Shown in pieces: positions 27,567-37,539 of a stretch of 64,000 nucleotides of DNA. Position 1 is the first letter of the stretch. Each line of letters starts with the position of its first letter. Origin of the DNA: a bacterium (GTDB lineage Bacteria; Planctomycetota; Planctomycetia; Isosphaerales; Isosphaeraceae). The translations under genes and the position numbers were made by a program. The stretch lies in contig WGMM01000015.1 in NCBI GenBank assembly GCA_016125085.1, positions 32,458 through 96,457 on the forward strand. Reading direction: 5' to 3'. Below the pieces are notes generated by a model, which saw only the letters and a program-made list of their open reading frames with translations, had not been told where the DNA came from and did no database searches.

Positions 27567-28495
27567 AAGTGGCGACCTGGCTGATCACGGGCTCCACCGG
27601 CTTCGTCGGCCGGCATGTCGTGAGCGAACTCGCCGGGGATCCATCGATTCGTGTCGTCGGCGCAGGACGAGCACATCAGTCGGGAAACGAAAAGCTCGAT
27701 GAATACGTCGCGCTCGAAACCGAATCCATCGATGCGTGGATGGCGGTATACTGTCGTTTCTCTCCCCGAGTCATTTTGCATCTGGCCGGTCGCACGCCCC
27801 CGGCCGACCGGGCGACGATGTTTCGTGACAATGTCGAACTGACTCGCGTCATCCTGGATGCGCTGACTCTCGCCGGTTCTCCCGTGCGTTTCGTGCATTG
27901 CGGTTCGGCCGCCGAGCTTGGCGATGTGCCAGTCGATCGCTTGCCGGTGGACGAGCACTGCGAGCCGAATCCGCTGACCGATTACGGCAGGTCGAAATGG
28001 GACGCAGCGAGACTCGTGCTCAATTCTCCCGCTCCGATCGAGCCGGTCGTCGGCCGGATCTTCAACGTCATCGGCCCGGGCCAGCCAGCGAATCAGGTTT
28101 TCGGCCGGTATGCCCGGGAATTCATGACGACAGGCCGAAACCGAACCGAACCTTTGGTCGTGGGCGGGCTGAAGAACCGGCGCGATTTCGTGGACGTGCG
28201 CGATGCCGCACGAGGCCTGATCACTCTTGGCCGCGAGGGGCAAAGTGGTCATCTCTATCACATCGGCACGGGAGTATCCCGGTCCGTGAGAGAAGGCCTT
28301 ACGATTCTGGCCCGTCTTTCTGGCATCGACCCGCAATTCGACGACGACGAATCCGCCGCGAAAGGGCCAGTCGATTCGATCGCCGATATCGGGAGAATTC
28401 AGCGCGATACGAGCTGGCGGCCGATCGTCACTTTCGAACGAAGTATCGAGGACTTGTGGCGTGAAGTCGTCGGTCGATCATCGATGACTGATTGA
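27563..28495 (+). CDS. NAD(P)-dependent sugar-nucleotide epimerase/dehydratase-like SDR
   Basis: A 310-residue extended short-chain dehydrogenase. The cofactor motif TGSTGFVG is at 10-17 and the catalytic pair Y141-x3-K145 (YGRSK) is present. The RDFVDVRD segment in the C-terminal half is typical of enzymes acting on nucleotide sugars such as GDP-mannose or UDP-glucose derivatives. It is translationally coupled to the heptosyltransferase gene by a four-base overlap, which supports a role in making or modifying an envelope sugar. The exact reaction is unknown. Confidence 0.75.
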   Translation: MKVATWLITGSTGFVGRHVVSELAGDPSIRVVGAGRAHQSGNEKLDEYVALETESIDAWMAVYCRFSPRVILHLAGRTPPADRATMFRDNVELTRVILDALTLAGSPVRFVHCGSAAELGDVPVDRLPVDEHCEPNPLTDYGRSKWDAARLVLNSPAPIEPVVGRIFNVIGPGQPANQVFGRYAREFMTTGRNRTEPLVVGGLKNRRDFVDVRDAARGLITLGREGQSGHLYHIGTGVSRSVREGLTILARLSGIDPQFDDDESAAKGPVDSIADIGRIQRDTSWRPIVTFERSIEDLWREVVGRSSMTD

Positions 28496-28512
28496 GGCAA
28501 TTTTCAGGACGA

Positions 28513-29631
28513 TCAGGACACTTCGCCGCTTGTGCGCTTCGACCTTGCACCTCGCCAGGCTGCGATCTTCGCGGCGGCGTAAGTGGCTGATTCCAGGCTG
28601 TCCGCTCGTGCCTGGCCCTTCCCGACGATGTCGAAAGCCGTGCCATGGGCGACGCTCGTGCGCACGATCGGCAGCCCGCAAGTGACGTTCACTGCCCGGT
28701 CGAAACCCAGCGTCTTCAGGGCGATATGCCCCTGATCGTGATACATGGCCACGACGGCATCGAACTCGCCCGCCATGGCTCGACCGAAAAGCGTGTCCGC
28801 CGAGATCGGACCGGCGACATCGCAACCCCTTGCCCGTGCACGGGCTACAGCCGGGGCGATCAATCGGGTTTCTTCATCGCCGAAGAGCCCGCCTTCACCG
28901 GCATGAGGGTTCAGGGCGACGACGGCGATACGCGGTCTGGAGGACTGGTCCGGCAGAAATGGCCCGATAGCATCTTCGGCCAGTGCGATCGCCGCGTCCA
29001 GCCGCTCGGGAGTCAACAAATCGAATACTTTTCGCAGGGCGACGTGCAAAGTGGCATGCACGACACCGATTCCGCTGTGCCTGCCAGGTTCGGGCGGCAG
29101 ATAGAGCATCATGGCCGAATCCGCCACGCCACAGCGGCGTGCGAGGATTTCCGTGTGGCCGGGCTCGGCGACTCCGGCGAGATTCAGGGCTTCCTTATGG
29201 AGGCCGAGAGTCACGATCGCGTCGATCCTTTTCGCAAGAGCCAGGTCAATTGCGGCGTCGAGATAACGATACGAAGCGAGGCCGCAGCGTGCATCGACGA
29301 TGCCTTCGGCGATGCCGGATACGTCAGGGGCATCCGAAGGTTCGATCACGGGCATGATGTCGTTTGCGGCATTGACCGAGACCGCTTCCGGTCCCGCGAT
29401 CGTATGCACGTGAATGCGACCCTCAGGTGCGAACCGCCGCACGGCATCGATCATGCGATACGTGGAACCGACCGCGAAAGGCCGGCAGATCGCATGCAGA
29501 TGGCCGCGCAGCCAGCCCTTGACGATCACCTCCGGGCCAATGCCCGCAGGGTCACCCATCGTGATTCCCAGGATCGGTTTTCGGAGATCGGAGATTTCAG
29601 TGGTTTCGGAAGGGTGAGGTCGTTCAGTCAC
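28513..29631 (-). CDS. pdxA: 4-hydroxythreonine-4-phosphate dehydrogenase
   Basis: A 372-residue enzyme of pyridoxal-phosphate synthesis that oxidises 4-phosphohydroxy-L-threonine. The motifs are GDPAGIGPE (26-34), EPGHTEILA carrying a metal-binding His, VALNPHAGEGG, and MYHDQGHIALK near the substrate site. Usual length is 320-340; the N-terminus has about 18 extra residues, so a start slightly downstream is possible. It is convergent with the SDR gene and is preceded on its own strand by the His-rich lipoprotein gene with a 27-base gap. Confidence 0.85.
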   Translation of the reverse strand: MTERPHPSETTEISDLRKPILGITMGDPAGIGPEVIVKGWLRGHLHAICRPFAVGSTYRMIDAVRRFAPEGRIHVHTIAGPEAVSVNAANDIMPVIEPSDAPDVSGIAEGIVDARCGLASYRYLDAAIDLALAKRIDAIVTLGLHKEALNLAGVAEPGHTEILARRCGVADSAMMLYLPPEPGRHSGIGVVHATLHVALRKVFDLLTPERLDAAIALAEDAIGPFLPDQSSRPRIAVVALNPHAGEGGLFGDEETRLIAPAVARARARGCDVAGPISADTLFGRAMAGEFDAVVAMYHDQGHIALKTLGFDRAVNVTCGLPIVRTSVAHGTAFDIVGKGQARADSLESATYAAAKIAAWRGARSKRTSGEVS

Positions 29632-29658
29632 TTCGGGGCTGCTCGAGGCCAGGGAACG

Positions 29659-29859
29659 TCAGTGCGAAGAGATCCGTTTTTCGGGGCCATGGCCGTGATC
29701 GTGGCCGTCGTTCGGGTCGTGCACGTGGCCGTGCTCGTCGACCTGAAGAGTGCGGGACCGTGAGGTCTGATGTTCGTCGTGACAGCCATGAATGCAGCCG
29801 CTGGTGCAGAGACAGAAAACCGCTGCCAGTGATACGAGTCGAGGAGGTCTGAACTTCAT
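29659..29859 (-). CDS. Histidine-rich mini-lipoprotein
   Basis: A 66-residue protein with a basic N-terminus, a hydrophobic stretch (about 8-18) and a lipobox-like TSGC giving a lipidation Cys at residue 22. The mature part has ten His residues, clustered as DEHGHVHDPNDGHDHGHG, plus Asp and Cys, which suggests binding of Zn2+, Ni2+ or Cu2+. The -3 position of the lipobox is Thr rather than Leu, so lipidation is probable but not certain. No ribosome binding site is evident. The gene sits 27 bases upstream of pdxA on the same strand. No function is established. Confidence 0.55.
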   Translation of the reverse strand: MKFRPPRLVSLAAVFCLCTSGCIHGCHDEHQTSRSRTLQVDEHGHVHDPNDGHDHGHGPEKRISSH

Positions 29860-30089
29860 GATCGTGGTACTCGAGAAGGTTTTGAGCCTGAAGCCCGATT
29901 CGGACCGTTCGCTCCGACATACCTATCTTAACGGACCGAGCTTGGAAATTGTTCCGGTCTCATTCGACATGCCAGTTCTGGAATCGCACAACGGCCGTGC
30001 CCGTAACGCTTCCCGGCCGGGCGAATTTCGATTATGATCGCTTCAGCCCAGATACGATGGAACCGTAACCGCGCGGGAAGGCTCGACCG

Positions 30090-31883
30090 ATGAACGCCGA
30101 ACTGAAACGCTCCGTGATTCGCCATGTGCTGCCGAAGGTTCAGGCTCCGGCTCAGTACCTGGGCGGCGAACTTCATAGCGAGCCACGTGACCACGCCACC
30201 GCCAGAGGCTCGATTTGCCTCGCGTTTCCGGATGCTTACACCCTGGGTATGAGCCACCACGGCTTTCAGGTGCTTTACAGCCTGATGATTACCGAAGGCT
30301 GGGCCTGTGAGCGTGTCTTCACCCCCCTGCCCGACTTCGAAACGGCCATGCGGGCCGCCGAACTGCCCCTTTACGGGCTTGAGACCTTCACGCCGCTGCA
30401 CAAGTTCGACGTCATCGGCTTTTCGCTTCAGTACGAAGTCAGCTATACGAATATCCTGACGATGCTCGACCTCGGTAGGATCGAGCTGATGGCCGAAAAA
30501 CGGGTAGCGGACGATACTCTCGTCATCGCAGGCGGCCCGGGGGCCCAGAATCCGGAACTTCTCGCCCCGTTCGTCGACCTGTTCGTGATCGGCGACGGCG
30601 AACCCGCCCTGCCCGCCGTGTCGAACATGTGGAAGAGCATGCAGGGTGACCCTGCGCTGACACGAGAGGACAAACTCGCGCGAATCGCGGCCGCTTTCGA
30701 CTGGGCCTACGTACCTCGTTTCTATACGCCGATTTACGGCGAAGACGGCACGATCGTCGAGATTCGGCGGACTCGGGACGACGTTCCCGAAGCGATCCGG
30801 GCCTGTGTCGTGGACGATCTCGACGCGATTCCGCTGCCCGTCCGCCCGATCGTGCCCAACATCGGCACGGCGCACGACCGGATCGCTATCGAAATCATGC
30901 GGGGCTGCCCTTGGCAATGCCGGTTCTGCCAGTCGACGGTCATCAAGCGGCCGCTACGTTTCCGATCGGTTGACACGATCGTGAACGCGGCGCTGGAGTC
31001 TTACCGGAACACGGGTTACGACGAAATCAGCCTGCTTTCGCTATCGACGAGCGATTATCCCCAATTCGAAGAACTCGTCAAAAAGATGAGCGACGTTTTC
31101 ACGCCGCTGGGTGTGAAGATCAGTCTGCCGAGCTTGCGGATCACCGAAACGCTCAAGAAAATCCCGGCCCTGCTGCAGGAAGGCCGCCGCGGCGGGCTGA
31201 CGCTCGCCCCCGAAGTGGCCCGCGACGACATGCGCGAACAGATCCGCAAGCCGATCGACAACAAAGATTTGTACGAAGGTGCCGCCGAAGCCTTCCGCCG
31301 TGGCTGGAAGCGGGTGAAGCTTTACTTCCTTTGCGGGCTGCCTGGCGAACGCGTGGCCGACCTCGACGGAATCGTCGAAATGGCCGAGACGATCGCCCGA
31401 ATCGGCAGGGACGTCACAGGCCGCTACGCCGAAGTGACGGCCAGCGTTTCGAATTTCGTGCCCAAGCCGCACACGCCGTATCAGTGGAACGAGATGAAGG
31501 ACCGGGAGTATTTCCGCCAGGCCCACAAATATTTGCGGAGCAAAGTGAAAATTCGCACGGTGTCCATCAAGAGCCACGACATCGAGCGGAGTATGCTTGA
31601 AGGCGTGCTGACCCGGGGCGACCGTCGCGTCGCCGACGCACTGCTGGAAGCCTGGAAACGCGGGGCACGGCTGGACGCCTGGACAGAATACTTCCAGCCC
31701 AACCTGTGGTGGCAGGTTTTCGATGACATGGGCATGGACATTCAATTCTACAGCCATCGCGCCCGTGACATTTCCGAAGTTCTGCCGTGGGATCATATCC
31801 ACGTGAAGAAGGGCCGGGCCTATCTGGCCAAGGAGCAGGACCGCTCGGTCATCCAGCTTACGGCCATGGCCGGGGCAGAATGA
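30090..31883 (+). CDS. TIGR03960-type B12-binding-domain radical SAM protein
   Basis: A 597-residue protein. The N-terminal half resembles the B12-binding-like domain that precedes many radical SAM cores (about 40-200; IAGGPGAQNPE, VDLFVIGDGEPALP). The radical SAM cluster site is C273-PWQ-C277-RF-C280, preceded by IEIMRG. The TIGR03960 subfamily is seen in the GMSHHGFQVLY and PLYGLETFTPLHKFDVIGFSLQYE segments. Elsewhere it is often fused or adjacent to a TIGR03936 (DUF2344) protein; here no such partner follows. Function in the family is unproven. The next gene begins four bases after its stop. Confidence 0.85.
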   Translation: MNAELKRSVIRHVLPKVQAPAQYLGGELHSEPRDHATARGSICLAFPDAYTLGMSHHGFQVLYSLMITEGWACERVFTPLPDFETAMRAAELPLYGLETFTPLHKFDVIGFSLQYEVSYTNILTMLDLGRIELMAEKRVADDTLVIAGGPGAQNPELLAPFVDLFVIGDGEPALPAVSNMWKSMQGDPALTREDKLARIAAAFDWAYVPRFYTPIYGEDGTIVEIRRTRDDVPEAIRACVVDDLDAIPLPVRPIVPNIGTAHDRIAIEIMRGCPWQCRFCQSTVIKRPLRFRSVDTIVNAALESYRNTGYDEISLLSLSTSDYPQFEELVKKMSDVFTPLGVKISLPSLRITETLKKIPALLQEGRRGGLTLAPEVARDDMREQIRKPIDNKDLYEGAAEAFRRGWKRVKLYFLCGLPGERVADLDGIVEMAETIARIGRDVTGRYAEVTASVSNFVPKPHTPYQWNEMKDREYFRQAHKYLRSKVKIRTVSIKSHDIERSMLEGVLTRGDRRVADALLEAWKRGARLDAWTEYFQPNLWWQVFDDMGMDIQFYSHRARDISEVLPWDHIHVKKGRAYLAKEQDRSVIQLTAMAGAE

Positions 31884-31887
31884 CCGG

Positions 31888-33615
31888 ATGCCGGACGCGA
31901 CGACGGAACAGCTGCCCGTCACCCCGGCACCGCTGAACGACAATTCGACACGCATTTCGAAATTTCGAAATGCGGCGACCATCTTGGCGTGCCTCTTCGC
32001 GATCCTGGCCTTCGCCTTCTGGCTGCGGCTGCCGATGATTGTGCATGCGGACAGGCATCTGGACAGCGATCTGGCTGTCGATGGGCTGGTGCTGCGCGAA
32101 TACCTGCGCACAGGCGATCTGGAATGGGCCTACCCTGGCACACCTCATATCATGACACTGCCGGTGTTTCTGTCGCTTCCGGCCGTGCGGGTCTGGGGTG
32201 ATTCGGCGGCTTCGCTCGTATTCGCCGGTACGGCGGCCGCAATGCTCATGATCGTGCCCGTGTTCCTGCTGGCCCTCAAGGCTTATGGTTTCGTGCCGGC
32301 GCTGCTGGCGGGGCTGGTTCTCGCGGCCGGCGGACTCGGGCAGGTCTGGCTAAGCGCCCGCGTTACGGGTGGGCACATGCTGTCGGCCGCCTGGCTGGGA
32401 TGGATCTGGTGGTTCTGGACACACCTCATTTCCCGCCGTTCGGTGCTGATCTGGTACGTGGCCGGCTTGATTTGCGCGATTGCATTCTTTTCGGATCGCA
32501 TTTTCGGACTCGGCCTCGCGGCCTTGGGGCTGGCGACACTGGCGGCGATCCGGCCCTATAAGGCGACGGTTTCTGTCTCGATCCGTAAGAATCAGGCTGC
32601 GATTTTTCTGTTTTCGCTGGCCGCGCATTCTTTCGCATTGAACGATTTGGCATTATCGATAGGTACGGCATACGGCGATCAGTTCGCCATCACCGATGCA
32701 CCTGAAGCGATCGTGGCACACCTGCGGTTGCTGTTTCTCGAATGCCTGCCCCGGCTGATTTTCGGGCGAGTTCTGCCGGACGGTGCCACAGGCGTGACTT
32801 TCACGCATCCCGGCGTGATTTCGAATGACACGATCACGGGAAAATCGCCCATTGTCTGGGTTCTACTTGGAATTGCGATCACTGCGGTGATGGCTCGTTC
32901 CGTTTCGAAGCGAAAACTCAAGACCGTGGATATTCTCTCGCAATCGGACGATCGCCGCTGGCTTGGCCCGTTGCGGTTTGGTCTCTGGGCGACGACCCTG
33001 TTGACATTTCTGGCCTTCGTGCTCAATCGCAATATCTACAATTCGGATAACTATCGATATCTCGTGCTGCTCCTGCCCGGCCTGGGCATAGCCGTGGCAC
33101 GTATCGCGGCAGCAGGGCCGCGACAATCGCTACGACGTGGGCTCGTCATTGCATTCGCTATCATATTGACGCTCGATACGCTCGTATGGCAATCGAATGT
33201 CGGTTTTCGATCAGGATTTTTGCCTGCCAGTCGAGATCCTTCGAAAGCTTCTGCTGAGTCGGCCGATCTGGTGGACATCCTGAAATCGAATCCTTCGGTC
33301 ATTACGGCCGATTTCGAAGCCGATTACTGGGAAGTCTATCGGGCCCTGTATCTGGCGGATTTGCCGATCGACCGGGGCCAGCCGTTCGGTTTCTTCCCGA
33401 ACCGGTTTTTCCCGATCGCTGATCATCCAAGCCGGAAACAATCGCCCCGGTTCGTCGTCATCACGAAATCGCCAACCTCGATGCAAATTCTGGCTCAAAT
33501 TCGAAATGAAGGAGCCCGACGGGTTTTCGCATCGCCGAATCTGGAAATCTACGATCGGCAATCGGGCTCCCCGATTCCGAACTCACCCGCTTCGAAACCC
33601 GCACAAACGCCATGA
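31888..33615 (+). CDS. Polytopic membrane protein, GT-C/ArnT-like glycosyltransferase fold
   Basis: A 575-residue integral membrane protein with about eleven hydrophobic helices. The first follows a short cytosolic tail, and the first external loop carries acidic residues (HLDSDLAVDGLVLREYL), as in GT-C enzymes that use polyprenyl-phosphate sugars. A soluble C-terminal part (about 450-575) follows. No exact family was recognised. It begins four bases after the radical SAM gene and overlaps the YfhO-like gene by four bases, so the three are one transcription unit. Confidence 0.6.
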   Translation: MPDATTEQLPVTPAPLNDNSTRISKFRNAATILACLFAILAFAFWLRLPMIVHADRHLDSDLAVDGLVLREYLRTGDLEWAYPGTPHIMTLPVFLSLPAVRVWGDSAASLVFAGTAAAMLMIVPVFLLALKAYGFVPALLAGLVLAAGGLGQVWLSARVTGGHMLSAAWLGWIWWFWTHLISRRSVLIWYVAGLICAIAFFSDRIFGLGLAALGLATLAAIRPYKATVSVSIRKNQAAIFLFSLAAHSFALNDLALSIGTAYGDQFAITDAPEAIVAHLRLLFLECLPRLIFGRVLPDGATGVTFTHPGVISNDTITGKSPIVWVLLGIAITAVMARSVSKRKLKTVDILSQSDDRRWLGPLRFGLWATTLLTFLAFVLNRNIYNSDNYRYLVLLLPGLGIAVARIAAAGPRQSLRRGLVIAFAIILTLDTLVWQSNVGFRSGFLPASRDPSKASAESADLVDILKSNPSVITADFEADYWEVYRALYLADLPIDRGQPFGFFPNRFFPIADHPSRKQSPRFVVITKSPTSMQILAQIRNEGARRVFASPNLEIYDRQSGSPIPNSPASKPAQTP

Positions 33616-36170
33616 CGACGGCCGAACCTTCCCGATCGCCACAGGTCGAAACTCACGACCCGGAAATGACAGGCCGGAAGTGGGACATTCTTGCACTTGG
33701 CATTTTCGGAGTCGCTCATTTCGCCTATTTCTCGCCGCTGATTCTGGCGAAGGGAGCGTTGTTTTATTTCGACGTCACTGAGATCAATTATGCCTATCGC
33801 CATTATTTTGCCGAGTCTCTGAAGTCGGGGCGCCTCGCGTTCTGGTGCCACCGGCTCTATAACGGCCTGCCACTGTTCGCCGAAAGTCAGGCCGGGTATT
33901 TCCATCCGCTCAAATACATTTTCTACCCGTGGATGAGCACCTGGGCGGCTCTGGGATACGATATGGCTGCATCGCTGGCTCTCACGGGCCTGGGCACCTA
34001 TTTCTGGCTGCGGCCTCATGCTCATCCGGCTGGTGCTCTTTGCGGTGCATTGATTTCAGTCTTCGGCGGTTTCACATGGGCACACTTCGTGCATACGAGC
34101 ATGGTCAACGCCCTGGCGGCGGTGCCGTGGATCATCTGGGGCGTCGAACGGTCGTGGCGAACCGGACGTTTCGGCGGTTCCGCGGTCGCGGCGTTCGCAT
34201 TGGCGACACAAGTGTTCGCTGGCCACTTGCAGGACGCTTTGATGTCCATCCAGCTCGTCGGCCTGATATCGATTTACGCCCTGATCGTGACGACTCCCGG
34301 GGGTTCGCGTCGCCGCATCGTGATACATGGGATGGTCGTAATGGCATTCGGTGTCGCGATCGCGTCCGTGCAGTGGATGCCGTCCTATGACCTGCTCAAA
34401 CGCACGCCCCGAACGGAGGGCCTGACGTGGCTGGACCAAACCTTCGGCTCCTGGCATCCACAACTTCTGCCGACGCTTTTCGTGCGTGAGGCTTACGGAA
34501 CCAGGGCCCGCGATACGGACTGGATGGATGGTTTTTATCCCTATCACGAAGTGAATACCTACCTGGGTGCGACGGCCATGTTGCTTGCTCTTGTCGGCAT
34601 GCGCCGCTGGCGTGATCCATGGGTCGGCCTTTGGGTCTTCATCGGTTTCATTTCCGCGATATTCATGCTGGGCCGGTTCACGTTCGTGATGGACTTCTGG
34701 CATCGCGTGCCGATCCTCGGCAGTTCGCGCATTCCCGTGCGATATCATTTGTGGGCTACGTTCGCAACCGCGGCGCTCGCATCGCAGGGCCTCGACATGC
34801 TCATCCGCCGCCGCGAAGACGTAAAATTGAAGAAGCCCGTCGCATTTCTGGGCATGATCGCTCTTATCGCGGCGGGAATCTTCGCCTGGGGCATGACTCC
34901 GTGGTGGACCGAGTCGGGCCGTTGGACGGCCGCCTATCATCAGGAACGAAATCGCTGGTTGACGGAAGACCTGATTTACGGGACTGTGCGAAGCTCCGTT
35001 CTATTCCTCGCGGCCATTCTGTCCTTTCGGATTGCGGCAGGATTCGAATCGGTAAAGCTTCGGACGATGACCGGTTATGTTTTGGCTGCGATCGTCGGTT
35101 GTGACCTGATCTCAGCCCACTGGCATGAAATGCCGACTGTCGATCCGGCGTTCTGGACTCAGCCACCGGCCGCCGCTGGCGTGGTGCGATCGGACCCGAA
35201 GGCTTCGCGCGTCATGGGAATCGCCCGCTATTCCGCCGGCGAGCCGGGTTACGCATCCAAGCCGATCGATTTTTTCGCTCCTCGAGATGCATTAGGCTGG
35301 AGCTTGCCGCTGGCCTACGGCCTTGAGTCGAACGTCGGCGAAACGCCGTTTCGTCCGGCGCGGCTGATTCGGCTGACTGATCTCTCCGGCGGAGAGCCCT
35401 GGCGATTCGCGATCGAAGGCGTGACGCATCTTGTGACGGGCCAGGCGATGAACGCCAATATGAAACCGGTGCCAGCCGGCTCTGCCTTCGTCTATCGTTT
35501 GCCGGATCCCGAACCTCGATTCCATTGGGCAAGAGAAGTTCGTATCGTCGCGGATCAGGCTGTAGCGGAAGCGACGTTGAAGAGCCTCGGTGCGGCCAAT
35601 ACGACGGATGTGCTTGTCGTGGAATCGGGTGATTCGCCACAGAACAATCCGGTTGGGGGTGATTGGACGGCCGGGATCCGAACGGTCGAATATGGTGGCG
35701 ATCGCATGACTTTCGACCTGGAATCGGCCGCGCCCCAATGGTTGCGGCTTGGCGTTTCGTATGACCCCGGCTGGCGGGCTTGGGTGGACGGGCAGGAATT
35801 GAACGTCAGTCCTGCGCAGCTTGCATTTATGGCCGTTCCGATACCGGCCGGAAAGCATCGCTTGGAAATGCGATACTGGCCTGTGCATTTCCGCCTCGGT
35901 GGAATTTTGACGATCGCTGCTCTGGCCTCATTGACGGTGCTGGTTGTGTTTTGCCGTAATCCGAAAAATGAAGATGAGACATTCCGGCCCGATCGCCCGA
36001 CGCCAAAGATATTCGCCCCATACGTTCTGATCTTGACGATCTTTGCGTTACTGGCGGTTTCGGCAATCGGTTTCGGTCGTGATGGGAAAATCGGTCTATC
36101 GTCGCGATGGAACGATTCCTGGCATCGGTTCACATGGGGAGCCGGGATCGAAGCGATGAATCGGAAGTGA
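33612..36170 (+). CDS. YfhO-family membrane protein
   Basis: An 852-residue polytopic membrane protein of the YfhO family, a GT-C-like group implicated in glycosylating lipids or wall polymers. The first loop has the family pattern (FYFDVTEINYAYRHYFAESL, GLPLFAESQAGYFHPLKY). About ten helices are followed by a large extracytoplasmic beta-rich domain (about 510-760, ending in SYDPGWRAWVDGQELNV) and a final pair of helices. Its ATG overlaps the stop of the preceding membrane protein, which suggests joint function in envelope glycan assembly. Confidence 0.78.
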   Translation: MTTAEPSRSPQVETHDPEMTGRKWDILALGIFGVAHFAYFSPLILAKGALFYFDVTEINYAYRHYFAESLKSGRLAFWCHRLYNGLPLFAESQAGYFHPLKYIFYPWMSTWAALGYDMAASLALTGLGTYFWLRPHAHPAGALCGALISVFGGFTWAHFVHTSMVNALAAVPWIIWGVERSWRTGRFGGSAVAAFALATQVFAGHLQDALMSIQLVGLISIYALIVTTPGGSRRRIVIHGMVVMAFGVAIASVQWMPSYDLLKRTPRTEGLTWLDQTFGSWHPQLLPTLFVREAYGTRARDTDWMDGFYPYHEVNTYLGATAMLLALVGMRRWRDPWVGLWVFIGFISAIFMLGRFTFVMDFWHRVPILGSSRIPVRYHLWATFATAALASQGLDMLIRRREDVKLKKPVAFLGMIALIAAGIFAWGMTPWWTESGRWTAAYHQERNRWLTEDLIYGTVRSSVLFLAAILSFRIAAGFESVKLRTMTGYVLAAIVGCDLISAHWHEMPTVDPAFWTQPPAAAGVVRSDPKASRVMGIARYSAGEPGYASKPIDFFAPRDALGWSLPLAYGLESNVGETPFRPARLIRLTDLSGGEPWRFAIEGVTHLVTGQAMNANMKPVPAGSAFVYRLPDPEPRFHWAREVRIVADQAVAEATLKSLGAANTTDVLVVESGDSPQNNPVGGDWTAGIRTVEYGGDRMTFDLESAAPQWLRLGVSYDPGWRAWVDGQELNVSPAQLAFMAVPIPAGKHRLEMRYWPVHFRLGGILTIAALASLTVLVVFCRNPKNEDETFRPDRPTPKIFAPYVLILTIFALLAVSAIGFGRDGKIGLSSRWNDSWHRFTWGAGIEAMNRK

Positions 36171-36240
36171 TTCTTACCTCTGCCGATAACGCCCGGATAT
36201 CATTCCGATGAATACATTTCACATCGCTCGCGATGGCATT

Positions 36241-37539
36241 TCAACGTAATTTCACCCGGCCATCGCCGATGACGACGCGCAGAGGGAGCATTTCCCTCGC
36301 GTTGTTGTCCGCATGATGTTCACTGTCGAAGTGGTTTCTGACTGCCTGAGGTGAAGGTGCGGATTGCGAACTGGCAATGCTCGGCTGACGGGCGTCGAGC
36401 CAGCGGATGAGCTCAGGGAAAATTTCTTGAGGGGCCGATCGCGCCCAGACGAGGTCGCAGTGGCCGTAATCCAGTTGGTGGCCATGCTTTTTGCCGAACC
36501 GGAGCATGGTTTTGTCGGACGAGGAAATCCGGTCGAACGTCCAGGACTTCGATGGAATATCCGCCATGACATCGCCCTCGCCCGCAATAAACAGGGTCGG
36601 AGTCGTGATCAGGTCGAGCTGTTCGGAATAATCGACAGTACCGTCCGCCGATTTGAACCGGCCTTCGGTCAGGTACGGCTGAAGTTGCAGCAGTGCGGCC
36701 TGGCCGGGATCTTCCAGAGTATATCCGTAAAAGCGATCGACGGTGCGGGTGTCGACATTGTCCCGAGTGTAATAGAAGCGGTCGACGTAGGCGAGCCCGG
36801 GCGGGCGTCCGAAACGCATTGGGCGGGCGATCCGGCTAGTGCTGACGACACTCAGGATCGTGCGGAGGCCGCGGTTGGCTCGTGACATTTCCAGCGCATC
36901 CCGGCTGGGCATGACGACGGCCGTCGACCCCATGCCGACGAAATTGGCGATGCGATGACGGTCCGGGTGAATTTCGAGGAAAGTGAACATGAGCATGCCG
37001 CCAAGGCTGTGGCCAACCCAGTTCACCTGTTCCTTGCCCGTCACGGACCGTACATGGTCAAGCACTGCCGGGATGTCATAGAAGGCCTGGTCGTCGGTCG
37101 TCCACGAGCGTTCGCCTCGCTCCGGGATGATCGTATTTCGCAATATCCGGTTGAGCCTTCGGTAATTTTCGGGCGTTGAGTCGCCTGAGCCCCGGCAATC
37201 GTAAACGAATACTTCATAACCGGCCTCGGTCAGCTGCTGTGGCAAATGGTTGTCGGTGATCGTCCAGAAGGTGGCGTTCAAGCCCAGCCCATGGCAAAGC
37301 ACGACCGGCAGCTTCGCGGGATCGGGATTTGCCGGGCGGTAATGGCGTACGCCCAGGAGCCAGCCATCGCGTGTGCGGATTTCGCTGTCCCGGCACGGCA
37401 TGAGATTCGTGTCGCCAGCCCGCTCACGAACTGCAGCGCAGCCCTGAAAAAGAAAAGCAGCCAGCACGAGTATCAGGCATGATTTCAAGCCTGAAGACGA
37501 ACGGAGCCGGTTTCGAGTTTCGCATTCGATCGACGTCAT
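36241..37539 (-). CDS. Alpha/beta-hydrolase lipoprotein
   Basis: A 432-residue lipoprotein with signal peptide and lipobox FQGC (Cys34). The alpha/beta hydrolase core reads VVLCHGLGLNATFW (oxyanion loop), VYDCRGSGDS and the nucleophile elbow GHSLGG; an Asp (IAGEGDVM) and a His (DYGHCDLVW) complete the triad. The pattern RTRDGWLLGVRHYRP at the start resembles lysosomal acid-lipase-like enzymes, so an ester or lipid substrate is likely. About 40 residues at the C-terminus are low complexity. It is convergent with the YfhO unit. Confidence 0.75.
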   Translation of the reverse strand: MTSIECETRNRLRSSSGLKSCLILVLAAFLFQGCAAVRERAGDTNLMPCRDSEIRTRDGWLLGVRHYRPANPDPAKLPVVLCHGLGLNATFWTITDNHLPQQLTEAGYEVFVYDCRGSGDSTPENYRRLNRILRNTIIPERGERSWTTDDQAFYDIPAVLDHVRSVTGKEQVNWVGHSLGGMLMFTFLEIHPDRHRIANFVGMGSTAVVMPSRDALEMSRANRGLRTILSVVSTSRIARPMRFGRPPGLAYVDRFYYTRDNVDTRTVDRFYGYTLEDPGQAALLQLQPYLTEGRFKSADGTVDYSEQLDLITTPTLFIAGEGDVMADIPSKSWTFDRISSSDKTMLRFGKKHGHQLDYGHCDLVWARSAPQEIFPELIRWLDARQPSIASSQSAPSPQAVRNHFDSEHHADNNAREMLPLRVVIGDGRVKLR

